Assembly: GCA_037147175.1 (NCBI GenBank)
Contig: JBAWVS010000001.1
Coordinates: 107,680 to 146,626 of the forward strand
DNA: 38,947 bases
Direction of reading: 5' to 3'
Source of the DNA: a bacterium
Lineage (GTDB): Bacteria > Cyanobacteriota > Vampirovibrionia > Gastranaerophilales > UBA9971
Of the stretch, positions 23,083 through 29,323 are shown in pieces; positions within the stretch are counted from its first letter, which is position 1; every line of letters begins with the position of its first letter. Both the position numbers and the translations under genes were made by a program. The notes beneath the pieces were generated by a model. That model saw only the letters and a program-made list of their open reading frames with translations, was not told where the DNA came from and did not search any database.

Positions 23083-23406
23083 ATGGGAAAAAATTTTTGG
23101 GATAAAACAAGGGAACGAGCTTATTTTAAATATATAGCCAGAAAATCGTTAAATATCCCTGATGATGCTATTGAAGACTGGAATCAGGCGTTCAGGGAAC
23201 AGGTTATTGAAGAAAGAATTAATGAAGAAGCTTATTTTCATTATTTAAACGGTTGTCCTGACCCTGATGTTAACTGGTTAGAAGCTTACAGGGAAATAAA
23301 TGAAAGAATAGCTTTTCTTGCTTTTCATCAGCATGTATCTAATTTAAACAAATCTTCTATAGAAAACTGGGTAGATGCACAAAAGATCTATATAAAAGAT
23401 TTTTAA
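23083..23406 (+). CDS. Small protein of three DUF2934-like helical repeats
   Basis: A 107-residue soluble protein. Three units align: RAYFKYIARKS...DDAIEDWNQAFREQ (about 12-40), EAYFHYLNGCP..DVNWLEAYREI (about 49-71) and IAFLAFHQHVSNLNKSSIENWVDAQKIY (about 75-103). Each has the A-Y/F-x-x-aromatic start and the W-x-x-A-(x)-E/Q end of DUF2934-type motifs. DUF2934 has no known function. The protein is rich in aromatic and acidic residues and has no signal peptide. It is convergent with rubrerythrin and shares 4 bp with it. The start has a GAGGGGG-like site (23067-23073) about 10 bp upstream. Confidence 0.65.
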   Translation: MGKNFWDKTRERAYFKYIARKSLNIPDDAIEDWNQAFREQVIEERINEEAYFHYLNGCPDPDVNWLEAYREINERIAFLAFHQHVSNLNKSSIENWVDAQKIYIKDF

Positions 23407-23984
23407 TAAGTTTCGGCAAAAAGTTCATAATATGCTTTTGGATGATTGCAAACGGGGCAAACTTCCGGAGCTCTTGTTGCGGAATGAATATATCCGCAAT
23501 TATTGCATTTCCATTGAACTTTAACGTCTCTTTCGAAGACCCTGTTATTTTCCACATTATACAAAAGCTTTTTGTATCTGGATTCATGAAGAATTTCAAC
23601 CAGAGATACTCTTCTGAAAGCACTTGCTGCTTCTTGAAACCCTTCCTCATCAGCAATTTTAGCGTATCCGGGATATAAAGTTTCCCATTCGAAATGTTCA
23701 CCTTCTGCCGCAGCTCTTAAATTTTCCACTGTATTTCCAAAAGCTGAAGGATAAGTTTCTGTAATTTGGATAGGATGTCTTTCTTCAAGTAATTTAAAAT
23801 ATATTTCAGCGTGTTCTTTTTCATTTGCTGCCGTTTCCAGAAAAATATCAGAAATTTGATAATATCCTTCTTTTTTTGCAACGCTTGCATAAAAAGTATA
23901 GCGGTTTCTTGCCTGTGATTCGCCCGCAAAAGCCGCCATTAAGTTATGTTCTGTTCTTGTTCCTTTCATTGGTTTTTGTTCCAT
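23403..23984 (-). CDS. rbr: Rubrerythrin
   Basis: Cytosolic di-iron peroxidase that protects anaerobes from hydrogen peroxide. The N-terminal ferritin-like domain has the first metal helix AAFAGESQARNRY and the ANEKEHAEIYFKLL helix, with the third and fourth helices around EGEHFEWETLYPGYAKIA and SLVEILHESRYKKLL. The C-terminal rubredoxin domain contains WKCNNCGYIHSA and CPVCNHPKAYYE, giving four cysteines for iron. At 193 residues it is full length. AAGGAGA lies 8 bp before the ATG, and a TATAAT box sits about 25 bp upstream. The gene shares 4 bp with the convergent DUF2934-like gene. Confidence 0.95.
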   Translation of the reverse strand: MEQKPMKGTRTEHNLMAAFAGESQARNRYTFYASVAKKEGYYQISDIFLETAANEKEHAEIYFKLLEERHPIQITETYPSAFGNTVENLRAAAEGEHFEWETLYPGYAKIADEEGFQEAASAFRRVSLVEILHESRYKKLLYNVENNRVFERDVKVQWKCNNCGYIHSATRAPEVCPVCNHPKAYYELFAETY

Positions 23985-24008
23985 TTGAATTTCTCCTTAA
24001 ATTTTTTT

Positions 24009-24014
24009 ATTATA
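24009..24014 (-). promoter_or_regulatory. -10 box (TATAAT) of the rubrerythrin gene
   Basis: The minus strand carries a consensus TATAAT 25 bp upstream of the rbr start. The region 17 bp further upstream reads TATAAT/TTATAAT rather than TTGACA. That upstream TTATAATATGCAAAT is a weak, one-sided match to a PerR box (TTATAAT-n-ATTATAA); peroxide control is possible but not shown. Confidence 0.45.
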
Positions 24015-24053
24015 CTGAAACGAATTTGCATATTATAAAGCAGATAAATACTG

Positions 24054-24085
24054 ATGTTTCTACCCTATCGAGTAGAAACATTTTT
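24054..24085 (+). terminator. Terminator-like hairpin (10-bp stem, T5) between rbr and the recombinase/HDOD gene
   Basis: ATGTTTCTAC/GTAGAAACAT arms surround an 8-nt loop and are followed by TTTTT on the plus strand. No plus-strand gene precedes it closely; the nearest ends at 23406, across rbr. It may stop antisense transcription or form part of the rbr leader region. Confidence 0.4.
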
Positions 24086-24111
24086 CCAAATAACTAATAA
24101 CCAGAATTGCT

Positions 24112-24212
24112 AAACCGTCATTGCGAGCATAGCGAAGCAATCCATAAAAAATAAAATGGATTGCCGCATCGAGTCTAAAGCCTCTCCTCGCAATGACGCG
24201 TAAATTTAATCA
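24112..24212. repeat. Intergenic hairpin repeat copy R4 (best-formed copy)
   Basis: Perfect 11-bp outer arms GTCATTGCGAG (24117-24127) and CTCGCAATGAC (24187-24197) and perfect inner arms GCAATCCAT (24137-24145) and ATGGATTGC (24156-24164) can fold into a long hairpin. It lies just after the stop of the recombinase/HDOD gene on the minus strand. Confidence 0.75.
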
Positions 24213-24235
24213 GCAACACGAGTTAATAAAAAAAA

Positions 24236-25441
24236 TTATTTAAAGAATGACTCTAAATCATTAAGTTGTTCGGCTTCTTGTTTGAGTTCAACAAAAATTG
24301 AAGCCAGATCATCCTCGTTTAATCCTATATGGCTCAGGATTTCGTCATCAAAAAGATTTATACTAAAAACCTCATAATCAAGTATAAGATGAGAAAGGAT
24401 ATTCCCGAGATAGACAACAGTTGTAAGATTTTGTTGATTTTTGGATTCAAGCGGAGAGTGGTGATAAAGAATGACATCAGAGATCATTTCAGGCAGGTTC
24501 CAGTTTTCTGAAACAAAATGCCCGATGTGCTGGTGTGTAACATCGCAGTTTTTTTGTTCTGCCGCCATAATTTCGTCGCCAAAAAAAAGTGAGCCGGGGG
24601 CTTCTGAAAGTGCGCGGATATAATTGTCATGGTCATACTGGTCAAGTATAATTTTGCCTATATCGTGGAGAATTGCCGCACTAAAGATATGTTCATCAGC
24701 CTGAAAAAAAAGTTTTTGATATATATTTCTCGAGGCAATTGCTGTAAGAAGTGAATGTTTCCAGAATTTTTTGTAATCAAGGCTTGTTGCAGTACCTGAT
24801 TTGGGGGCAAAAATCCTGAAAATACTAGAAGAAAGCACAAGGCTTTTTATTGTCGTAAATCCCATAATTGTAATTGCATGCTGAATAGAACTTATTTGTT
24901 TGGGAAAACCGTAATAGGCAGAATTTACCATTTTTAAAACTCTTGAGGTCAAACCGGAATCGTGTGAAATGATTTTGCTGAGTTGTGCGGCAGACGACTT
25001 AGGGTCCTGAACAAGCTCTGTAACTTTTGTAACCACTTCCGGCAAAGAAGGTAAATCTCTTAATTTTTCTTTTATGGATTTTGATTTTTTTTCGGCTTTT
25101 TGTTGAGAGCTTAATGGAGGGGCTTCCGTAAGCGAATAAACTTCTACTCCATAGTTTTTTAATTCCTGAATAATCCAGTTTCTTATATCTTCTTCGAGTG
25201 CCAGCCTATCATAAGTATATACCAAAACAGCGGAAAACTTCTTTCCTGGGGCGCTATTCATCAGTTCAACAAGTAACTGTCGCATATCAGGCTTACTATT
25301 GTTAATTTCCACATATGTTTTTACAAGTTCAAGCCTGTTTTGTTCGCAAAAGGACAGTATTTTTTCCTGCTGAATTTTATTTTCAACATATCTATCTGTT
25401 TTATCAGCTTTGTAAGATATTACATAGCCCACTACATTCAT
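24236..25441 (-). CDS. Fusion of an inactivated serine-recombinase fold to an HDOD domain
   Basis: Cytosolic 401-residue protein of two parts. Residues 1-110 follow the resolvase N-terminal fold: VVGYVISYK where VVGYVRVST is expected, QQEKILSFCEQNRLELVKTY, and VLVYTYDRLALEED where VVV..DRLSRD is expected. At the aligned positions the catalytic Ser is Tyr10, the Arg two before it is Ile8 and the DRLxR arginine is Leu, so recombination is unlikely. Residues about 128-330 are an HDOD domain (LPSLPEVVTKV, SSIQHAITIMGF, AAILHDIGK). Such domains act in signal-dependent regulation. A helix-rich acidic tail follows. The recombinase part may be reused for protein contact or DNA binding. It is divergent from the unknown gene at 25646. 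Confidence 0.8.
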   Translation of the reverse strand: MNVVGYVISYKADKTDRYVENKIQQEKILSFCEQNRLELVKTYVEINNSKPDMRQLLVELMNSAPGKKFSAVLVYTYDRLALEEDIRNWIIQELKNYGVEVYSLTEAPPLSSQQKAEKKSKSIKEKLRDLPSLPEVVTKVTELVQDPKSSAAQLSKIISHDSGLTSRVLKMVNSAYYGFPKQISSIQHAITIMGFTTIKSLVLSSSIFRIFAPKSGTATSLDYKKFWKHSLLTAIASRNIYQKLFFQADEHIFSAAILHDIGKIILDQYDHDNYIRALSEAPGSLFFGDEIMAAEQKNCDVTHQHIGHFVSENWNLPEMISDVILYHHSPLESKNQQNLTTVVYLGNILSHLILDYEVFSINLFDDEILSHIGLNEDDLASIFVELKQEAEQLNDLESFFK

Positions 25442-25532
25442 ATTGACACCGGCTTAAGTGATGGAATTACTATCGGAATTGAATGTTTGTATAAAAACTC
25501 AATGTTATTTACAAACCAGTTCCAATCCATAG

Positions 25533-25538
25533 TATAAT
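25533..25538 (+). promoter_or_regulatory. Candidate -10 box (TATAAT) for the gene at 25646
   Basis: A consensus TATAAT lies about 105 bp upstream of the start codon, in the 204-bp divergent gap. The -35 region reads TTACAA at 18 bp spacing, a partial match. No other structure was recognised in this gap. Confidence 0.35.
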
Positions 25539-25645
25539 TCCTGTGTATAAATATATTCAACATTTATTTAATGTAGGATGCAAGGACAGTTTTATGTTCT
25601 TTATTGAAAAAATAAAAATTTCTTTGCGATGTGGAGGTGGCGTTG

Positions 25646-26278
25646 ATGCAGGATAAACTCGTTTCCATTCGAAGCGGGAGTGAATTCGTTCTCTTTGATC
25701 CGGGATTTTCGCAATTTGCAGCGGCTTTTCCAAAAGAAGCTTTTGAATATCTTGATGAAATATCTGATTTAAAACAAAATCATCAGAAAAAATTTGCTTT
25801 TATAAATCTGGAAAATCAAATTGTGCCTGTAATAAAACTTTGCGCTTCTTTTTATCTCGGATGTATACTCTGGGGAAGCTATCTTTTCTGGAAATACAAA
25901 AGTGATGTCAGAGAAATTGAAGGAAATCCGCTTCTTTCTACAAACGAAAAAGAAGAAGACGATCTTAATTCTTCTCATGAAATTGATTTTATTATAAAAT
26001 TTGTTGAGAAATTTGAAAAATCTGCTCAATTTTATTTGAAGAGAACTTCCAGAATAAATCCTGAACATTTGAAATATTTTAAAAGTTATAAACAGTTTGT
26101 TGAATTAAACAATAATTTTATAAATTTAAAGTTTACAAATGAAATAAAACTTCCTGTAGAAGTTGCACATTTTGAAAATCATAGCGATAAAAAGCTTGAC
26201 GAATTAAAACAAAAAATTGACGAATTAATAAATACAGGTATTTTGGAAAATATTTTGACTCTCGATTATTACAATTAA
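25646..26278 (+). CDS. Hypothetical protein with one membrane-like segment
   Basis: A 210-residue protein of no family I recognise. A short N-terminal part (SIRSGSEFVLFDPGFSQFAA) leads to one hydrophobic segment (about 65-85, VIKLCASFYLGCILWGSYLF). After it come an acidic linker and a charged helical half that ends with a coiled-coil-like stretch (KKLDELKQKIDELINTGILE). The frame is open from a GTG at 25631, but GGAGGT (25633-25638) is 7 bp from the ATG at 25646, so that start is chosen. It is divergent from the HDOD fusion gene, so shared control is possible. The membrane position and the coiled coil are predictions by eye. Confidence 0.65.
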   Translation: MQDKLVSIRSGSEFVLFDPGFSQFAAAFPKEAFEYLDEISDLKQNHQKKFAFINLENQIVPVIKLCASFYLGCILWGSYLFWKYKSDVREIEGNPLLSTNEKEEDDLNSSHEIDFIIKFVEKFEKSAQFYLKRTSRINPEHLKYFKSYKQFVELNNNFINLKFTNEIKLPVEVAHFENHSDKKLDELKQKIDELINTGILENILTLDYYN

Positions 26279-26612
26279 ATTTAAATAACTCGAATTGCTA
26301 AACCGTTAAAATCGTTATTGCGAGCATAGCGAAGCAATCTATAAAAAATAAAATGGATTGCCACGTCGGGCCTAAAGCCTCTCCTCTCAATGACGCGTTA
26401 GTTTATTTAACAGTTAATTTGTAGAAAACCCTTGTAGAAAATATTAAGAAAAATTAAGCAAACTTTAAATCGTAAAAACCTTACCACTAAAGGGTTTTTA
26501 CTTTTCTGCATGAAAAATCAAAAGAATTTTTTTCAGGAAGGTGTTAATTTTTTTCCTTCACATGATTTATACAAGTATCGAACAAATAATTTAAAAAATA
26601 AGGAGAAAGGAA
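26279..26612. repeat. 334-bp intergenic region with repeat copy R5 and two hairpins
   Basis: No gene is supported. Repeat copy R5 (about 26284-26400) contains CGAATTGCTAAACCG, TTATTGCGAGCATAGCGAAG and the ATGGATTG arm, ending TCTCAATGACGCG. Next comes a perfect 8-bp hairpin TAAAAACC/GGTTTTTA (26473-26480, 26493-26500), which may terminate the gene ending at 26278. A GAAGG/CCTTC hairpin follows at about 26537-26558. The last 60 bp lead to the ribosome site of the first small paralog; no clear promoter was found. Confidence 0.6.
26473..26500 (+). terminator. Candidate terminator hairpin TAAAAACC/GGTTTTTA
   Basis: It has an 8-bp perfect stem, a 12-nt loop and a T-rich downstream stretch (CTTTTCT). 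It lies about 200 bp after the stop of the gene at 25646 and 110 bp before the first small paralog, so it could separate the two units. Confidence 0.4.
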
Positions 26613-26876
26613 ATGCAAGCAATCGGGTTTATTCCCCAGAGAAACATCAGACCGGCTTTCGGTTGTGAAAAATGTGAGCAAATTAAAAAAACATTAACAG
26701 ACGCCGGTGTCGGACCGCGCAGAGCTAAAGGGTTTGTAGAAAGTAATACCGCCTTGATAGGAAGTGAAAAAAGACAAGGATTGACTCATGAACAAAAGGC
26801 TGAAAAACTTTCAAACACTGTGGGCGGAAACCTGGATTACTATGTTAAGGAACTTAAAAAAACTACAGTAAATTAA
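26613..26876 (+). CDS. Small RNI(K/R)PAFGC-motif protein, paralog 1 of 3
   Basis: An 87-residue protein of no family I know. The N-terminus reads MQAIGFIPQRNIRPAFGCEK then CEQ, giving a C-x2-C pair. It is followed by a helical region (IKKTLTDAGVGPRRAKGFVE) and a second helical part with EKAEKLSNTV-like content near residue 60 (HEQKAEKLSNTVGGNLDYYV). There is no signal peptide or membrane segment. It has its own ribosome site (AAGGAGAAAGG) and two similar genes follow on the same strand. The conserved N-terminal block with a divergent remainder suggests a sorting or recognition signal, a metal-binding turn or a peptide-leader-like element; which one is unknown. Confidence 0.7.
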   Translation: MQAIGFIPQRNIRPAFGCEKCEQIKKTLTDAGVGPRRAKGFVESNTALIGSEKRQGLTHEQKAEKLSNTVGGNLDYYVKELKKTTVN

Positions 26877-26923
26877 TAATTTGTTGAATAAGTAATTTAA
26901 CAACTAAAAAAAGGAGAAACAAA

Positions 26924-27184
26924 ATGCTAAACATTGGATTTAACCCCCAAAGAAACATCAAACCAGCTTTTGGCTGCGAAGATTGTGAAAGTTCAAAAAA
27001 AATATTGACAGCTGCCGGCGTACCTGAAAGCAGAGCTGATGCTTATGTAAAAGATAGTTTTTCACCATCTGAAAAACCTGAAGATCATCTAAAAAATGCT
27101 GCGGCACTAAAGGAAGCTTTAAGCAAAAAAGGACAATTAGCACCTATTGTTAATATGCTTAAGAACGTAAGGGCAAATCGATAA
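26924..27184 (+). CDS. Small RNI(K/R)PAFGC-motif protein, paralog 2 of 3
   Basis: An 86-residue paralog that opens MLNIGFNPQRNIKPAFGCED then CES, so the C-x2-C pair and the nine-residue core RNIKPAFGC are kept. The helical stretch SSKKILTAAGVPESRADAYV matches paralog 1 in spacing (K-x-x-L-x-x-A-G-V-x-x-x-R-A). The C-terminal half is helical and diverges (KNAAALKEALSKKGQLAPIV). It begins 47 bp after the first gene with its own AAAGGAG site, so the genes are probably one operon with separate initiation. Confidence 0.7.
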   Translation: MLNIGFNPQRNIKPAFGCEDCESSKKILTAAGVPESRADAYVKDSFSPSEKPEDHLKNAAALKEALSKKGQLAPIVNMLKNVRANR

Positions 27185-27264
27185 ATTAAGAAACCAAACA
27201 CCTCAATGTAAACAGACAAAATTTTTTAAATGTCGAAATATTACTTAAAGAAAGGATAAACAAA

Positions 27265-27540
27265 ATGACAAATATCGGATTTAATCTCAACAGAAATATC
27301 AAACCGGCTTTTGGCTGTGACAACAAAGATTGTAAACCTTGCCAAGAAGCGGAACAAAAATTTGTAATAAGCGGGATACCAAGAGACACTGCTTCTAAGT
27401 TTGTAAAGATAGCTACAAATGACTCTGATCCAGCTATACATTATCAAAAAGCTGAAAAGCTTAATAATCATTTAGCTGATGGTGGAAACTTTGTGGATTA
27501 TCTGAGGAAAGAAAAGCCATCTGTTGATATCTTAGCCTAG
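27265..27540 (+). CDS. Small RNI(K/R)PAFGC-motif protein, paralog 3 of 3
   Basis: A 91-residue paralog that opens MTNIGFNLNRNIKPAFGCDN. The cysteine part is expanded (CDNKDCKPC, three Cys in C-x4-C-x2-C). The helix AEQKFVISGIPRDTASKFVK and a QKAEKLNNHLADGGNFVDYL block match paralog 1 better than paralog 2 (AEKLSNT...GGNLDYYV), so 1 and 3 are the closer pair outside the N-terminus. Its AAAGAAAGGA ribosome site is 8 bp before the ATG. A strongly folded repeat element follows the stop. Confidence 0.7.
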   Translation: MTNIGFNLNRNIKPAFGCDNKDCKPCQEAEQKFVISGIPRDTASKFVKIATNDSDPAIHYQKAEKLNNHLADGGNFVDYLRKEKPSVDILA

Positions 27541-27572
27541 TATGTAGATTGCGAAATAAAAGATACCATTTT

Positions 27573-27647
27573 AAGACCGTCATTGCGATAAGTGAATCAA
27601 CGAAGAGATTCAAAAGACAAATGTCTCTAACGCAATGCAGGGGTCTT
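27573..27647. repeat. Structured intergenic element R6 after the small paralogs
   Basis: AAGACC (27573-27578) pairs with GGTCTT (27642-27647), and CATTGCG (27581-27587) with CGCAATG (27631-27637). Inside are two small hairpins: GAATC/GATTC (27594-27598, 27607-27611) and AGAC/GTCT (27615-27618, 27623-27626). It shares only the GTCATTGCGA start with the R3-R5 repeats. It probably forms a four-way-like RNA or DNA structure at the convergent 3' ends of the small-paralog operon and the glutamate synthase genes. Confidence 0.5.
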
Positions 27648-27682
27648 TAGTCTGCTTTATCATATTATTTGTAATTTTATTA

Positions 27683-29323
27683 CTAGCATGCGTACTGGAT
27701 TTTAAGTTTTTCCGCAATACTGCTGTCAGTTGTAACAAGTGCATCTGAGCGACCAACAGGCAAAGAACTGTTTCCGATAGGAGCCATAAGCTTTTTGATT
27801 TCCTGATCTGTTGCTATGAAATAATTTACAATATTTTCGGCAACTTTATCAATATCAAGTCGCTTCACAAGTACGGGATTTTGCGTGCAAATTCCTACAG
27901 GACAAAGTCCTGTATTGCAGGCATTGCATTTTCCATAATCATTGCCTACACATCCTGCAATTTGAAGCAATAATTTGCCTGTAAATACGCCATTTGCACC
28001 AAGACAAATCATTTTAAAGGCATCAGCTGCAAGATTTCCATGCATGCCAAGTCCGCCTGCTGCCCAGAGAGGGATTTGTCCCTGTTTTCCCTGATGCACT
28101 GCCCCCAGATAGCAATCCCTTAACTTTGAAAGTATCGGATGACCTGTGTGGTTAAGTGAAATTTCGTGTGCAGCGCCCGTTCCACCGAAAATACCATCGA
28201 GGAAAAATCCGCCGACAATATTATATGGATCTCTTAAAAGATTATTATATACAGAAATGCTTGTTACACTTGCAGAAACCTTGATTGCAACAGGAACTCT
28301 AAACTTAAATGCGGCATTTAAGGAAAGAAACATCTTCTGAACGCTTTCTTCAATGGAATAAAGTCCCTGATGGTTTGGCGGACTGAGAAGATCAGCTTTT
28401 GGAACGCCTCTGATTTCCTGAATATGCCTGGCAACTTTTTTTGCCTGTAAAAGTCCGCCATCACCTGGTTTTGCCCCCTGCCCTATTTTAATAAGAACAC
28501 CAGCCGGGTCTTCTACCATATCCGGCATTGCGTTTATAATTCTATTCCAGCCAAAATGGCCTGAAGCTATTTGAAGAATCATATATTTTAAATATCTTGA
28601 TTTCAACAGTCTTATAGGCATACCGCCTTCTCCTGAACACATGCGGATAGGGATTCCGAGTTCTTCGTTCATATAAGCGGTAGCAATTGCAAGAGCTTCC
28701 CACATCCTGCCTGAAAGCGCGCCAATTGACATATCCCCGAGAATTATCGGATAAATCCATCTTACGGGAGGCAAGTTGGTATTAAGCTCCAAATGCCCGT
28801 TTAAATTTTGAAAAGGTATTTGTTCAGGGGGAAGCACCCTTCCGAACGGAGCAAGCATTTCAAAAGTATGCCTTTGAGCATCAAGAGAAGGATCAGTCAT
28901 TTGGGAGATACGACCAATTTTAATTTTATCAAGAGCTCTTGGTGAAGTGTGCAAGTTGCTTCTTCCGCCCCTTTTATAAGAATCTCCAGTATATGCTCTT
29001 ACTTTCATGGCAAATTTTTCATCGGGATTTCTTACAGGTTTAATAGCTTCATTTGGACAGACTTTTTCGCAAATTCCACAACCACGGCAAAAATTTTGTA
29101 TATTAATATTTTGTTTAATTACAGGTATTGTTTGAAACTTTACTTTTGGAACAGGCGTTAAATCTTCGCTTATTACTTTTCTTCTTTTTTCAACAGAAGC
29201 TTCTATAGCATTAAAAGGACATGCGGCCGCGCATTTTCCGCACATTGTGCATCTGTCGGAATTATATTCTATTTGCCATAATAACTCGTCTTTATTAAGT
29301 TCATTTACTTTTATTGTTGCCAT
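27683..29323 (-). CDS. Glutamate synthase FMN domain protein with N-terminal ferredoxin domains (archaeal GltB2-like)
   Basis: Cytosolic 546-residue iron-sulfur flavoprotein. Two [4Fe-4S] sites occur first: CTMCGKCAAACPFNAI (about 25-40) and CRGCGICEKVCPNEAI. The FMN-binding glutamate synthase (alpha/beta barrel) domain follows, with GEGGMPIRL, KIGQGAKPGDGGLL, HEISLNHTGHPIL and GKCNACNTGLCPVGI. The last carries the 3Fe-4S-type cysteines and the CPVGICTQNP signature. It would reduce 2-oxoglutarate plus ammonia to glutamate with ferredoxin electrons. The start lies inside the 3' end of the amidotransferase gene (13-bp overlap), with GAGGG 8 bp upstream. The third archaeal subunit (GltB3) is not visible in the window. 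Confidence 0.85.
   Translation of the reverse strand: MATIKVNELNKDELLWQIEYNSDRCTMCGKCAAACPFNAIEASVEKRRKVISEDLTPVPKVKFQTIPVIKQNINIQNFCRGCGICEKVCPNEAIKPVRNPDEKFAMKVRAYTGDSYKRGGRSNLHTSPRALDKIKIGRISQMTDPSLDAQRHTFEMLAPFGRVLPPEQIPFQNLNGHLELNTNLPPVRWIYPIILGDMSIGALSGRMWEALAIATAYMNEELGIPIRMCSGEGGMPIRLLKSRYLKYMILQIASGHFGWNRIINAMPDMVEDPAGVLIKIGQGAKPGDGGLLQAKKVARHIQEIRGVPKADLLSPPNHQGLYSIEESVQKMFLSLNAAFKFRVPVAIKVSASVTSISVYNNLLRDPYNIVGGFFLDGIFGGTGAAHEISLNHTGHPILSKLRDCYLGAVHQGKQGQIPLWAAGGLGMHGNLAADAFKMICLGANGVFTGKLLLQIAGCVGNDYGKCNACNTGLCPVGICTQNPVLVKRLDIDKVAENIVNYFIATDQEIKKLMAPIGNSSLPVGRSDALVTTDSSIAEKLKIQYAC

Noticed and set aside
24236-24600. Reading the recombinase/HDOD gene as part of a mobile element
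   Set aside because: There are no transposon ends, no active-site Ser and no other mobility gene; the neighbours are housekeeping and signalling genes.
22890-26400. Possible CRISPR array because of recurring similar units
   Set aside because: The units are about 100 bp, unevenly spaced, in both orientations, and self-complementary; there are no regular spacers and no cas genes.
26510-26683. A short open frame (MKNQKNFFQEGVNFFPS...) ahead of and overlapping the first small paralog
   Set aside because: It has no ribosome site, overlaps the better supported gene and shows no family resemblance.
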